A stretch of 64,000 bases of DNA from Campylobacter concisus (GTDB lineage Bacteria; Campylobacterota; Campylobacteria; Campylobacterales; Campylobacteraceae): contig NZ_CP021642.1 of NCBI RefSeq assembly GCF_003048375.1, positions 744,001-808,000 of the forward strand, read 5' to 3'. This document shows, piece by piece, positions 29,630 through 37,317 of the stretch. Position numbers and translations under genes: made by a program. Under the pieces are notes generated by a model. It saw only the letters and a list, made by a program, of their open reading frames with translations, made no database searches and was not told where the DNA came from. How positions within the stretch are numbered: position 1 is the stretch's first letter; each line of letters starts with the position of its first letter.

Positions 29630-29953
29630 TTATCTGGCTTTTGCTGGTTTCTTTTCGGGCAGTTCCGCATACATGCCGCGCAACAATTCTCCAATCAAAT
29701 TCGCATCCTCAAATTTCTCGAATACATGCATTAACGTCTTTGAGCCATTATAAGGATAACGTAGTTCTGAGTCTGCAAGAAGTCTGTCCGATGTCGGCGT
29801 TCTCTTTAAAAACAGTTCATTATTACAAATGTCACCTATCAGTTTACCGTTAAAATATACAAGGTATCCACCCATCATGGATTTTATGACAATATCGCCG
29901 AATTCAGAAAATCTATCGCGAACATATTCATTAAATTCATTCACTATGATCAC
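29630..29953 (-). CDS. TfoX N-terminal-domain-like small protein
   Basis: A 107-residue protein starting at GTG. VIKSMMGGYLVYFNGKLIGDI and ELFLKRTP match the TfoX N-terminal domain fold (the -K-x-M-F/M-G-G-x-G-x-Y- pattern). TfoX/Sxy regulates competence in gammaproteobacteria, but stand-alone N-terminal-domain proteins are widespread with no proven role. The tail KKPAKAR is basic. It lies 11 bp after cjaA. Codon choice differs somewhat from its neighbours, so it may have been acquired. Confidence 0.72.
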   Translation of the reverse strand: MIIVNEFNEYVRDRFSEFGDIVIKSMMGGYLVYFNGKLIGDICNNELFLKRTPTSDRLLADSELRYPYNGSKTLMHVFEKFEDANLIGELLRGMYAELPEKKPAKAR

Positions 29954-29964
29954 TTACTTTGAAT

Positions 29965-30822
29965 TTAGAGTTTGCCGCCTTCGACGACTAGAGATTCAGG
30001 ATTTACGCTGTCGCCATAGATCGGTTTTAGTGTTGCGTCATAGTCTTTGTGGAAGAAATTTTCTTTTCCAAGCTCGATGATCTCGTTATTTAGCCAATCA
30101 AGCAAGGCTTTGTTGCCCTTTTTGACAGCTGGAGCTATCACATCCACATCGCCAAGCGCCTCAACGCCAACGACAAAGCCAGGAGTCTCTTTTGCCCAGG
30201 CAAAAAGTAGAGCATTGTCATGCGCTAGAGCTGCACCCCTTTTATCAACCAAAGCTGCGAAAGTTTCGGTGTTTTGATCATACTTTAAAAGCTTGATATC
30301 AGGATAATTTTTTGTAAAAAATGCGTCTGCTGTTGTGCCTTTATTGACGATCAAAGTTTTATCTTTTAGCTCATCAACGCTCTTTATCACAGCGCCCTCT
30401 GGACTAACGATACCAAGAGAGACCTTCATATATGGAAGCGCAAAATCAACAACTTGCGCGCGCTCAGGCGTCTTTGTGAAATTTGCAAGCGTGATATCGA
30501 CCTTGTCAGCTGTGAGCACTTCGACCCTGCCAGCAGCCTCGACTAGCTCAAATTTAACCTTGCTCTCATCGCCAAGCAGGTCTTTTGCGATGCGTTTTGC
30601 AAAGTAGATGTCATAGCCTTGGTTTTTGCCGTCTTTATCGACGTAGCCAAATGGCGGTTTGTCGCTGAAAACGCCTATCCTTATATATCCACGCTCTTTG
30701 ATCTTTGCGATCGTGTCAGCTTGGTTTGAAGCGGCTGCTTTGTCCGCACCTTTGTCATCACCACAACCCGTTAGAAAGACGGTAGCGACTAATGCTAATA
30801 AGAAAAATTTAAATTTTCTCAC
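29965..30822 (-). CDS. cjaA: CjaA-type amino-acid-binding lipoprotein
   Basis: A 285-residue extracellular solute-binding protein of family 3. Residues 1-20 form a lipoprotein signal ending LTGC with C20 as the lipidated cysteine. The mature protein starts its binding fold at KIKERGYIRIGVFSDKPPFG, with DITLANFTKTPERAQVVDF as the hinge/ligand segment. It closely resembles C. jejuni CjaA, a cysteine-binding, immunodominant surface antigen. It works with the ATPase and two permeases coded upstream in the same direction. Confidence 0.88.
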   Translation of the reverse strand: MRKFKFFLLALVATVFLTGCGDDKGADKAAASNQADTIAKIKERGYIRIGVFSDKPPFGYVDKDGKNQGYDIYFAKRIAKDLLGDESKVKFELVEAAGRVEVLTADKVDITLANFTKTPERAQVVDFALPYMKVSLGIVSPEGAVIKSVDELKDKTLIVNKGTTADAFFTKNYPDIKLLKYDQNTETFAALVDKRGAALAHDNALLFAWAKETPGFVVGVEALGDVDVIAPAVKKGNKALLDWLNNEIIELGKENFFHKDYDATLKPIYGDSVNPESLVVEGGKL

Positions 30823-30849
30823 TCTTTCTCCTTTGAAAAATTTAGTAAA

Positions 30850-30873
30850 TAAGAGCGATCAAATCTCGCTCTA
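30850..30873 (-). promoter_or_regulatory. Intergenic hairpin between ABC ATPase gene and cjaA
   Basis: Complementary arms AGAGCGA (30852-30858) and TCGCTCT (30866-30872) with a seven-base loop in the 90-base gap. No clear T-run follows in the direction of transcription, so mRNA stabilisation or processing fits better than termination and could allow the binding protein to be made in excess. Confidence 0.5.
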
Positions 30874-30912
30874 AACGCATTTTGAAAAACGGCAAATTAT
30901 CTCTTATTTTTT

Positions 30913-31650
30913 CTAAAACGAGAATAAATTTAGAAATTTCTTCGCGCGATCGCTCTTTGGATTAGTAAAAAACTCCTCTGGCTCGCTGATCTCCACGATC
31001 GCTCCAGCGTCCATAAATACGATCTTATTTGCAACCGCCCTTGCAAAGCTCATCTCGTGGGTGACTATTAGCATCGTCATGCCATCTTTGGCTAAATTTA
31101 GTATCACATCAAGCACTTCTCTAACGATCTCTGGATCAAGTGCGGCCGTAACCTCGTCAAATAGCATGATCTCAGGGTTTAAACAAAGGCTTCTAACGAT
31201 GGCTATACGCTGCTTTTGACCGCCGCTTAGCTCCTTTGGATAGGCAAATTTCTTATCAAGTAGCCCAACCTTGCTTAGCCACATATCAGCGGTCTTTTCG
31301 GCCTCAGCTCTATCTCTTTTTTGCACTTTTAAAGGTCCAAGAAGGACGTTATCTATGACGTTCATATGGTCAAAGAGCTCGTAGCTTTGAAAGACCATGC
31401 CGACCTTTTGGCGGATCCTTTGCCACTCTTTAAATTTAGCGTCTATCACTTCGCCGTCTATGACGATCTCGCCGCTTGCGATGCTCTCAAGGCCGTTTAT
31501 GCACCTAAGAGTTGTGCTCTTGCCACAGCCTGATGGTCCAAGAAGCACTACTACTTCGCCGCTTTTAACCTCTAAATTTATATCCTTTAAGGCGTGAAGC
31601 TCTCCATAAAATTTGTTTATTTTTTTAAGTTCTAAGATATTTTCGCTCAT
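30913..31650 (-). CDS. Polar amino-acid ABC transporter ATPase
   Basis: A 245-residue GlnQ/HisP-type ATPase: Walker A GPSGCGKST (about residues 38-46), Q-loop VGMVFQSYELFDHMN, signature LSGGQKQR, Walker B IMLFDEVTAALDPE and the switch histidine in VTHEM. It powers uptake by the two permeases upstream, probably of cysteine or cystine given the CjaA-like binding protein. ATG two bases before the preceding stop region. Confidence 0.95.
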   Translation of the reverse strand: MSENILELKKINKFYGELHALKDINLEVKSGEVVVLLGPSGCGKSTTLRCINGLESIASGEIVIDGEVIDAKFKEWQRIRQKVGMVFQSYELFDHMNVIDNVLLGPLKVQKRDRAEAEKTADMWLSKVGLLDKKFAYPKELSGGQKQRIAIVRSLCLNPEIMLFDEVTAALDPEIVREVLDVILNLAKDGMTMLIVTHEMSFARAVANKIVFMDAGAIVEISEPEEFFTNPKSDRAKKFLNLFSF

Positions 31651-31651
31651 T

Positions 31652-32320
31652 TTAGCTCCATTTTTCTTCTAGTTTTTTCGATAGTTTTGAGACTGGATAG
31701 CAGATCGCAAAATATAAAAAGAATATGAGCGTATATATCCAAAATGGCGCCATAGGATTGGTAAATACATTTCGCTCGATGATCTGCTGACCGACTTTGA
31801 CCACCTCTACAACGCCGATTAGCACGACGATAGAGGTCGTTTTTATCATACGGCTTAGTAAATTTACAGCTCCAGGCACCAGCCTTCTAGTAGCAAGCGG
31901 GATGATGACATAAAAGTAAATTTGAAATTTGCTAAGTCCTAGTGAGGCGGCTGACTCAAACTGGTGCTTTGGTATCGAGGTGATCGCTCCTCGCACGATA
32001 TCCATCATCTCAAAAACACCCCAAAGGCTAAAGACGATGAGCGAGGCGGTAAATGCCGAGATATGGATATCAAAAGCCTTACTAACGCCAAAGTAAAATA
32101 AAAATAGCCAGACGATCTGAGGCATGATACGAACGATCTCTAGGCAAATTTTTAAAATAAGATAGATAAATTTGTTTTTCATGCTCATCAAAACGCCAAG
32201 TATGAGGCCGCCGATGACGGAGATGATGATCGAGATAAATGAAATTTCAGTGCTTACTACAAGACCTTCAAGCAGCCTTAGTAAATTTTGCGTGTCAAAT
32301 AATATACTAACTCCTTGCAT
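31652..32320 (-). CDS. Amino-acid ABC transporter permease (second)
   Basis: I place the start at the ATG at 32318-32320 (MQGVSILFDT..., 222 residues). The frame stays open 43 codons further, but that part overlaps the other permease gene and is not membrane-like at the right place; AAGGGCAAGAC precedes the chosen ATG. The protein has about five helices and the EAA loop FESAASLGLSKFQIYFYVIIP of His/Glu/Gln-type permeases. Overlaps the upstream permease by 14 bp. Confidence 0.88.
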   Translation of the reverse strand: MQGVSILFDTQNLLRLLEGLVVSTEISFISIIISVIGGLILGVLMSMKNKFIYLILKICLEIVRIMPQIVWLFLFYFGVSKAFDIHISAFTASLIVFSLWGVFEMMDIVRGAITSIPKHQFESAASLGLSKFQIYFYVIIPLATRRLVPGAVNLLSRMIKTTSIVVLIGVVEVVKVGQQIIERNVFTNPMAPFWIYTLIFFLYFAICYPVSKLSKKLEEKWS

Positions 32321-32960
32321 GTCTTGCCCTTTTTTCAACGTAGCTAAGCGCCAGCGAGACTGGCAAGATGATGACAAGATAGCTAATAACCAGCATAAAA
32401 AGCGCCTCATCTGTCTTGTAATAAAGTCCGATGAGATCTTTTGCGACATAGACTAGATCAGCAAGCGCTACGATACTAACGATGCTTGTCTCTTTTAGTA
32501 AAAATATGACGTTTGCGCTGATGCTCGGAAGTGCCACGCTAAAGGCTTGTGGCAAAATGACATATCTTAGAAGCTGATTTTTACTAAGTGCGATGCTAAG
32601 TCCTGCTTCTATCTGCGACCTTCTCACCGCCTCAAAGCCAAGTCTAAAGCTCTCGCTCATATAGCTACCACCAAGAAAGCTAAGCCCAGCGACCGCACAG
32701 GTAAAGCCACTCATCGACACTCCAAGCTTTGGCAAGCCGTAGTATAAAAAGAAGAGCTGGATAAGAAGCGGCGTATTTCTTGAAAGCTCAACGTAGCAAT
32801 CAACGAGCTTTGAGAGAAATTTTAGCTTGTAAAATTTCACAGCCATGCAAAAAATGCCTATCAAAATAGAAAAAACGATCCCCAAAAAGGCGATCTGGCA
32901 GGTGAGAATCCCAGCCTTTACAAAAAGGGGGTAAAATTTCTCAATAAAATCAAAATCCAT
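32307..32960 (-). CDS. Amino-acid ABC transporter permease (first)
   Basis: A 217-residue HisM/GlnP-type permease with five or so helices and the EAA loop RRSQIEAGLSIALSKNQLLR followed by YVILPQAF. RNTPLLIQLFFLYYGLP is a strong family signature. First gene of the permease-permease-ATPase-CjaA-TfoX unit and partner of the 222-residue permease that overlaps its end. Confidence 0.93.
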   Translation of the reverse strand: MDFDFIEKFYPLFVKAGILTCQIAFLGIVFSILIGIFCMAVKFYKLKFLSKLVDCYVELSRNTPLLIQLFFLYYGLPKLGVSMSGFTCAVAGLSFLGGSYMSESFRLGFEAVRRSQIEAGLSIALSKNQLLRYVILPQAFSVALPSISANVIFLLKETSIVSIVALADLVYVAKDLIGLYYKTDEALFMLVISYLVIILPVSLALSYVEKRARHARS

Positions 32961-33069
32961 AAACTTTAATCCAATCTGAAAAATGGAGATATTTTATCCC
33001 ATAATCATAAATTTAAAACTAATTAGATATGATCACGCTTTAAATTTAAGCTTACAAAAAGGATAAAAT

Positions 33070-33315
33070 TTGATCGATCTTTTTCAGATCATCGGCTTTT
33101 TAGGGATGATTTGCATCGTGATGGGCTACTTTTTACTTCAGATCGGCCGCCTAAATAGCCACGATCTAGCCTACCAGATAATAAATTTAGCAGGTGCGGT
33201 GCTACTTATAATCTCGCTTTTTGTGCACTTTAACCTCGGCTCATTTTTGATAGAGGTCTTTTGGATAATCATTACGATATATGGAATTTATAAAATTTAC
33301 AAGGAGAGAGCGTGA
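33070..33315 (+). CDS. Small three-helix membrane protein
   Basis: An 81-residue protein starting at TTG behind AAAAAGGATAA. It has three helices (about residues 5-23, 37-54 and 58-76) and resembles the CBU_0592 family, whose function is unknown. The stop overlaps the aguA GTG start by four bases, so it is coupled to the polyamine genes. Confidence 0.75.
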   Translation: MIDLFQIIGFLGMICIVMGYFLLQIGRLNSHDLAYQIINLAGAVLLIISLFVHFNLGSFLIEVFWIIITIYGIYKIYKERA

Positions 33316-34280
33316 GAGCGTATGCAGAGTGGGAGGAGCAGGAACTTTTGTTTTTATCGCTGCCACATAGTAAGAGCGACTGGGAGCCTTATTTAGAGGA
33401 GATTTTGGCGGGTTATGAGGAGCTTGTGGCTGCTGTTACGCCCTATGAAAAGGTGGTGCTCATCTGTCCTGATGAGGCAAATTTTGCCAGATTTAAGAAA
33501 TTTAAAAATGTAGAGTTTGTAAAGCTTGAGACTGATGATACTTGGATCAGAGACTACGGTATGATCGACGTTTGCACCAAGGACGGCGTAAAGAGCTATG
33601 ACTTTAAATTTAACGCTTGGGGTGGTAAATTTAAGAGCTCAAAAGATGATGCGATAAATTTAGAGCTGGCTAAAATTTATAAAACTAAGCTTGAGCCTGT
33701 TGATATGATACTAGAGGGCGGAAGCATCGAGTTTAACGGAGATGGCGTGCTTTTAACCACCTCAAAATGCCTGCTAAATGAAAATAGAAACAAAGCGCTT
33801 AGCAAAGAGCAGATCGAAGAAAAATTAAAAAATTTATTTGGCTTAAAGCGTATCATCTGGCTTGAAAATGGCTTTATAAGAGGCGATGACACAGATAGCC
33901 ATATCGACACTTTAGCGCGTTTTATCACGCCTGATACTATTGCTTACGCAGCTTGCGAAGATGGGAGCGATGAGCACTTTGATGAGCTAAAAAGGATGGA
34001 AAATGAGCTTAAAAAAACTGGCTTTAAGCTGCTTGCTCTGCCGCTTCCTAAGCCTAAATTTTATGATGGTAAAAGGCTTGGCTGCACATACGCAAATTTT
34101 ATCTTTATAAATGGTGCGCTAATCGTGCCAACATATAATGACGAAAACGATGAAAAGGTGCTAAATTTACTTGCCAAGGCACTGCCAGATAGAAAGATCA
34201 TCGGTGTAAATTCGCTAGTTTTTGTTCGTCAGAATGGCTCGCTTCACTGCTCAAGCCAAAATAGATACAAGAGGGCCTAA
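33312..34280 (+). CDS. aguA: Agmatine deiminase AguA
   Basis: A 322-residue peptidyl-arginine-deiminase-fold protein starting at GTG. Active-site features are visible: WIRDYGMIDV, EGGSIEFNGDG, H197 in DSHIDTLARF and the nucleophile C313 in GSLHCSSQNR. It hydrolyses agmatine to N-carbamoylputrescine and ammonia. At 322 residues it is a little shorter than plant and Pseudomonas AguA (about 370). AguB lies two genes downstream, so agmatine goes to putrescine in this operon. Confidence 0.94.
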   Translation: MRAYAEWEEQELLFLSLPHSKSDWEPYLEEILAGYEELVAAVTPYEKVVLICPDEANFARFKKFKNVEFVKLETDDTWIRDYGMIDVCTKDGVKSYDFKFNAWGGKFKSSKDDAINLELAKIYKTKLEPVDMILEGGSIEFNGDGVLLTTSKCLLNENRNKALSKEQIEEKLKNLFGLKRIIWLENGFIRGDDTDSHIDTLARFITPDTIAYAACEDGSDEHFDELKRMENELKKTGFKLLALPLPKPKFYDGKRLGCTYANFIFINGALIVPTYNDENDEKVLNLLAKALPDRKIIGVNSLVFVRQNGSLHCSSQNRYKRA

Positions 34281-34282
34281 AC

Positions 34283-35209
34283 TTGGGAAGTCCTTTTGAT
34301 TATGAGTTTAACCGCATAAATAAGCAGGAGTGCACGCAGGGCGAAAATAAGGCCGTCATCGCAGCAGGAGCTTGCGCCTTTTTGCTCGCACTTGTGAAAT
34401 TCGCAGCGGGACTTTTTAGCGGCTCGGTCGCTGTGCTTGGCTCGGCGATTGATTCAATGCTTGATTTTATCGTTTCGCTTTTAAATTTATTTGCTCTTAG
34501 AAAGTCAAGAAAGCAAGCTGATGAGAGATTTAACTTTGGCTACACAAAGCTAGAGGCGTTAGCAGCGCTATTTGAGTGCGTCATCATCGTTGTGGCTGCT
34601 GGATATATATTTTATGAGAGTGTTAAGAAATTTAGCGAGCCAAATTTAGAGATAGACCTTGGCTTAAGCCTTGGTGTGATGGTCTTTTCGGTCGTAGTGA
34701 CGCTATGTTTGGTGCTATTTTTAAACCAAATTTCTAAAAAAAGTGGCAACCTTATCATAAAAGCAGACGCGCTGCACTATAAGATCGACCTTTTTAGCAA
34801 CCTTGCAGTCATCATCTCGCTGCTTATCATTAAATTTAGCGGATTTGTGATGATAGATGCGATCTTTGGCATCGTGATAAGTGGCTACATCGCTCAAAGC
34901 GCGATAAGTCTTGGCAAAGACGCCTTTGGTGTCTTGCTAGATCACGCAGCAAGCCCTGAGGTCACAGCTGAGATCATCAAGATGATAAAGGCAAAGCAGA
35001 GGATTTCAGACTTTCACTATCTAAACACAAGGCAGAGCGCAAATACCATATTTTTAACGCTGCACTTAGTTTTTGACAAAGATATCTCGCTTTACGACGC
35101 GCACGAAGTGGCCGAATCGCTTGAAGCTGAGATAAGAGAGAAATTTAAGGAATTTTCGTGGCAGATAACCACGCATTTAGACCCATATAACGACAAAGAA
35201 GGGAGATGA
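34283..35209 (+). CDS. Cation diffusion facilitator (FieF/CzcD-type efflux protein)
   Basis: A 308-residue protein beginning at TTG three bases after aguA. About six helices, with metal-site residues in TM2 (AIDSMLDFIVSLLN, D-x3-D) and TM5 (DALHYKIDLFSN, H-x3-D), and a C-terminal cytoplasmic domain (about 215-300). The family exports Zn, Fe, Mn or Cd by proton exchange. The D-x3-D plus H-x3-D set fits Zn/Fe types. Its place between aguA and aguB is odd; no direct link to polyamines is known. Confidence 0.93.
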   Translation: MGSPFDYEFNRINKQECTQGENKAVIAAGACAFLLALVKFAAGLFSGSVAVLGSAIDSMLDFIVSLLNLFALRKSRKQADERFNFGYTKLEALAALFECVIIVVAAGYIFYESVKKFSEPNLEIDLGLSLGVMVFSVVVTLCLVLFLNQISKKSGNLIIKADALHYKIDLFSNLAVIISLLIIKFSGFVMIDAIFGIVISGYIAQSAISLGKDAFGVLLDHAASPEVTAEIIKMIKAKQRISDFHYLNTRQSANTIFLTLHLVFDKDISLYDAHEVAESLEAEIREKFKEFSWQITTHLDPYNDKEGR

Positions 35210-35210
35210 G

Positions 35211-36083
35211 ATGAAAGTAGCACTACTTCAACAAGAATTTAAAGGCACAAAAGAAGCGACCATCGCAAAGACGCTTGAGCTAATCGCTGAGGCAAAAAAA
35301 GGAGGTGCTGATCTCGTAGTCTGTCAAGAGCTGCACCAGACGCAGTACTTTTGCCAAAGCGAGGATACAAATTTCTTTGATCACGCAAACGACTGGCAAG
35401 AGGATGTTGCTTTTTGGGGCAAGGTAGCAAAAGAAAACGGCGTAGTTTTAGTCACTTCGCTCTTTGAAAAGAGGGCTGACGGACTTTATCATAACACCGC
35501 TTTTGTCTTCGAGCGTGACGGTAGCGTGGCTGGCAAATACCGAAAAATGCACATCCCTGATGACCCTGGATTTTACGAGAAATTTTACTTTACGCCAGGC
35601 GATATTGGCTTTGAGCCTATTGAAACCAGCCTTGGCAAGCTTGGCGTTTTGGTGTGTTGGGATCAGTGGTATCCAGAGGCAGCAAGGCTGATGGCGCTAA
35701 AAGGGGCAAAAATTCTCATCTATCCAACGGCTATTGGCTGGTTTGAGGGCGATAGTGATGATGAGAAGTCAAGACAGCTTGAAGCGTGGGTGGCAGTGCA
35801 AAGAGGCCACAGCGTGGCAAATGGACTGCCAGTGGTCGCAGTAAATCGCGTCGGCTTTGAAAAAGATGATAGCGGCGTGATGGATGGGATCAAATTTTGG
35901 GGAAATAGCTTTGTTTACGGGCCACAAGGCGAGCAGCTTTTCCGTGCAGATAGCCATAGCGAGCTATGCAAGATCGTTGAGATAGACATGAAAAGAAGCG
36001 AAGAAGTACGTAGAATTTGGCCATTTTTACGTGACCGCAGGATCGATGCCTACGCAGATATCACAAAGAGGTTTATCGACTAA
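35211..36083 (+). CDS. aguB: N-carbamoylputrescine amidase AguB
   Basis: A 290-residue nitrilase-superfamily amidase with the full catalytic triad: E40 (VVCQELHQTQYFC), K112 (YRKMHIPDDPGFYEKFYF) and C149 (GVLVCWDQWYPEAARLM). The flanking sequence DPGFYEKFYFTPGD is characteristic of AguB. It converts N-carbamoylputrescine to putrescine, CO2 and ammonia. Starts one base after the cation-efflux gene and ends the operon; a hairpin follows. Confidence 0.96.
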   Translation: MKVALLQQEFKGTKEATIAKTLELIAEAKKGGADLVVCQELHQTQYFCQSEDTNFFDHANDWQEDVAFWGKVAKENGVVLVTSLFEKRADGLYHNTAFVFERDGSVAGKYRKMHIPDDPGFYEKFYFTPGDIGFEPIETSLGKLGVLVCWDQWYPEAARLMALKGAKILIYPTAIGWFEGDSDDEKSRQLEAWVAVQRGHSVANGLPVVAVNRVGFEKDDSGVMDGIKFWGNSFVYGPQGEQLFRADSHSELCKIVEIDMKRSEEVRRIWPFLRDRRIDAYADITKRFID

Positions 36084-36087
36084 ATTT

Positions 36088-36108
36088 AGAGCTATAATTT
36101 CTAGCTCT
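36088..36108 (+). terminator. Probable terminator after aguB
   Basis: Seven-bp stem AGAGCTA (36088-36094) / TAGCTCT (36102-36108) followed by TAAAATTTAG. Moderate strength; the T-run is poor. Confidence 0.5.
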
Positions 36109-36180
36109 TAAAATTTAGATTGCTCGTAAAAGAAATATAAATTTATTCTTAAGAAAATATTTTTTTAAGCCTTGATTGTG

Positions 36181-36186
36181 TAGAAT
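36181..36186 (+). promoter_or_regulatory. -10 element upstream of the TAXI-TRAP genes
   Basis: TGTGTAGAAT (TAGAAT with an upstream TG) follows a T-rich stretch ending TTTTTTAAGCC. It lies 102 bases before the ATG, leaving a long 5' leader that could hold regulation. Confidence 0.45.
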
Positions 36187-36287
36187 AGTTGCAACTTTAC
36201 CAAAATGGCATAAAAATATCATATCAAAAAGATACAAAGCTAAATTTATAGAATAAAATAGCCTTAAATTTTTTGAAAGGATTTTAG

Positions 36288-37229
36288 ATGAAAACTACTT
36301 CTTTGGCACTTGCTGGATTGCTTTTGGCAACAACACTTTCAGCAAAAGAATTTATCAGTATCGGCACTGGCGGCATGACAGGTACATACTATCCGATAGG
36401 TGGAGCGATCTGCCGCTTGGCAAATAAAAATACAGACGTAAAATGCTCTGTTCAATCAACTGGCGGCTCTGTTTATAACGTAAATAACGTCCTTAAAAAA
36501 GAGCTTACTTTTGGCTTTGTTCAAAGTGACGTCGTCTATGATAAATATAACGGCACTGGCAAATTTGACGGAGCAAAAGATGAAAATTTACGCTCAGTAG
36601 TAGCTATCTATCCTGAGCTTCTTGCATTTGTTGTAGCAAAAGATAGCGGTCTAACAAGTGATATCCAGTCTTTTGCAGGTAAAAAATACAACGTAGGCAA
36701 CCCAGGCAGCGGCAACGAAGTGAGTACGCTTGAAGTCTTTAAAGCAAAAGGCTTTGACGTTTCAAAACTAGGCTACCGCGGCGTTTTAACAGTTGGCGAA
36801 TGCCCGCACGCACTAAAAGATAAAAAAATAGACGGATATAGCTTTGTCGTCGGCCACCCAACTGCAAACATCACTGACGCTGCGACATCTTTGCCTATCG
36901 ATATCCTAAACATCGAAGGCAGCGAGATCGATAAGCTTCTTGCAGAGAAGCCATACTTTGCAAAAGGTGTGATCCCAAAAGGCTCATATGACGGCGTCGA
37001 TCACGACGTAAATACTATCGGCGTAAAAGCTGTTTTGGTAACTAATAAAGATACAAAAGATGAGGCTGTAAAAGCTGTGATAAAAGCTATTTTAGACAAC
37101 TTTGATGAGTATAAAACTCTTCACCCAGCACTAAAATCAGTAAATAAAGAAGATCTCGTTCAAGGTCTTTCAGCACCGCTTCACCCAGCTGCAGAAGCTG
37201 CATTTAAAGAGGCTGGTATCTTAAAATAA
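36288..37229 (+). CDS. TAXI-family TRAP transporter solute-binding protein
   Basis: A 313-residue periplasmic protein with a signal peptide (residues 1-19, cut near SAKEF) and the TAXI hallmark SIGTGGMTGTYYPIGGAICRL. The central segment NVGNPGSGNEVSTLEVF forms the ligand cleft. It presents substrate to the fused permease coded downstream. TAXI systems take up glutamate, other carboxylates or unknown compounds; the substrate cannot be told here. AAAGGATT ribosome site. Confidence 0.93.
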   Translation: MKTTSLALAGLLLATTLSAKEFISIGTGGMTGTYYPIGGAICRLANKNTDVKCSVQSTGGSVYNVNNVLKKELTFGFVQSDVVYDKYNGTGKFDGAKDENLRSVVAIYPELLAFVVAKDSGLTSDIQSFAGKKYNVGNPGSGNEVSTLEVFKAKGFDVSKLGYRGVLTVGECPHALKDKKIDGYSFVVGHPTANITDAATSLPIDILNIEGSEIDKLLAEKPYFAKGVIPKGSYDGVDHDVNTIGVKAVLVTNKDTKDEAVKAVIKAILDNFDEYKTLHPALKSVNKEDLVQGLSAPLHPAAEAAFKEAGILK

Positions 37230-37238
37230 CTCAAATTT

Positions 37239-37258
37239 CCAGGGGCTTTTGCCTCTGG
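37239..37258 (+). terminator. Hairpin between TAXI gene and TRAP permease (attenuator-like)
   Basis: CCAGGGGC (37239-37246), TTTT loop, GCCTCTGG (37251-37258): eight pairs including one G-T. No T-run, so partial termination or 3' protection of the binding-protein mRNA is likely, giving more binding protein than permease. Confidence 0.6.
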
Positions 37259-37317
37259 ATAAAATTTAAATATGCAAATTCTTTTAAATTTTTATATTTA
37301 AATTTTAAAGGAGAGAG

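Noticed and set aside
31652-32449. Longer start for the second amino-acid permease
   Set aside because: The extra 43 residues (MSQKISSDF...) lie inside the other permease gene and do not look like a permease N-terminus; a better ATG with ribosome site lies at 32320.
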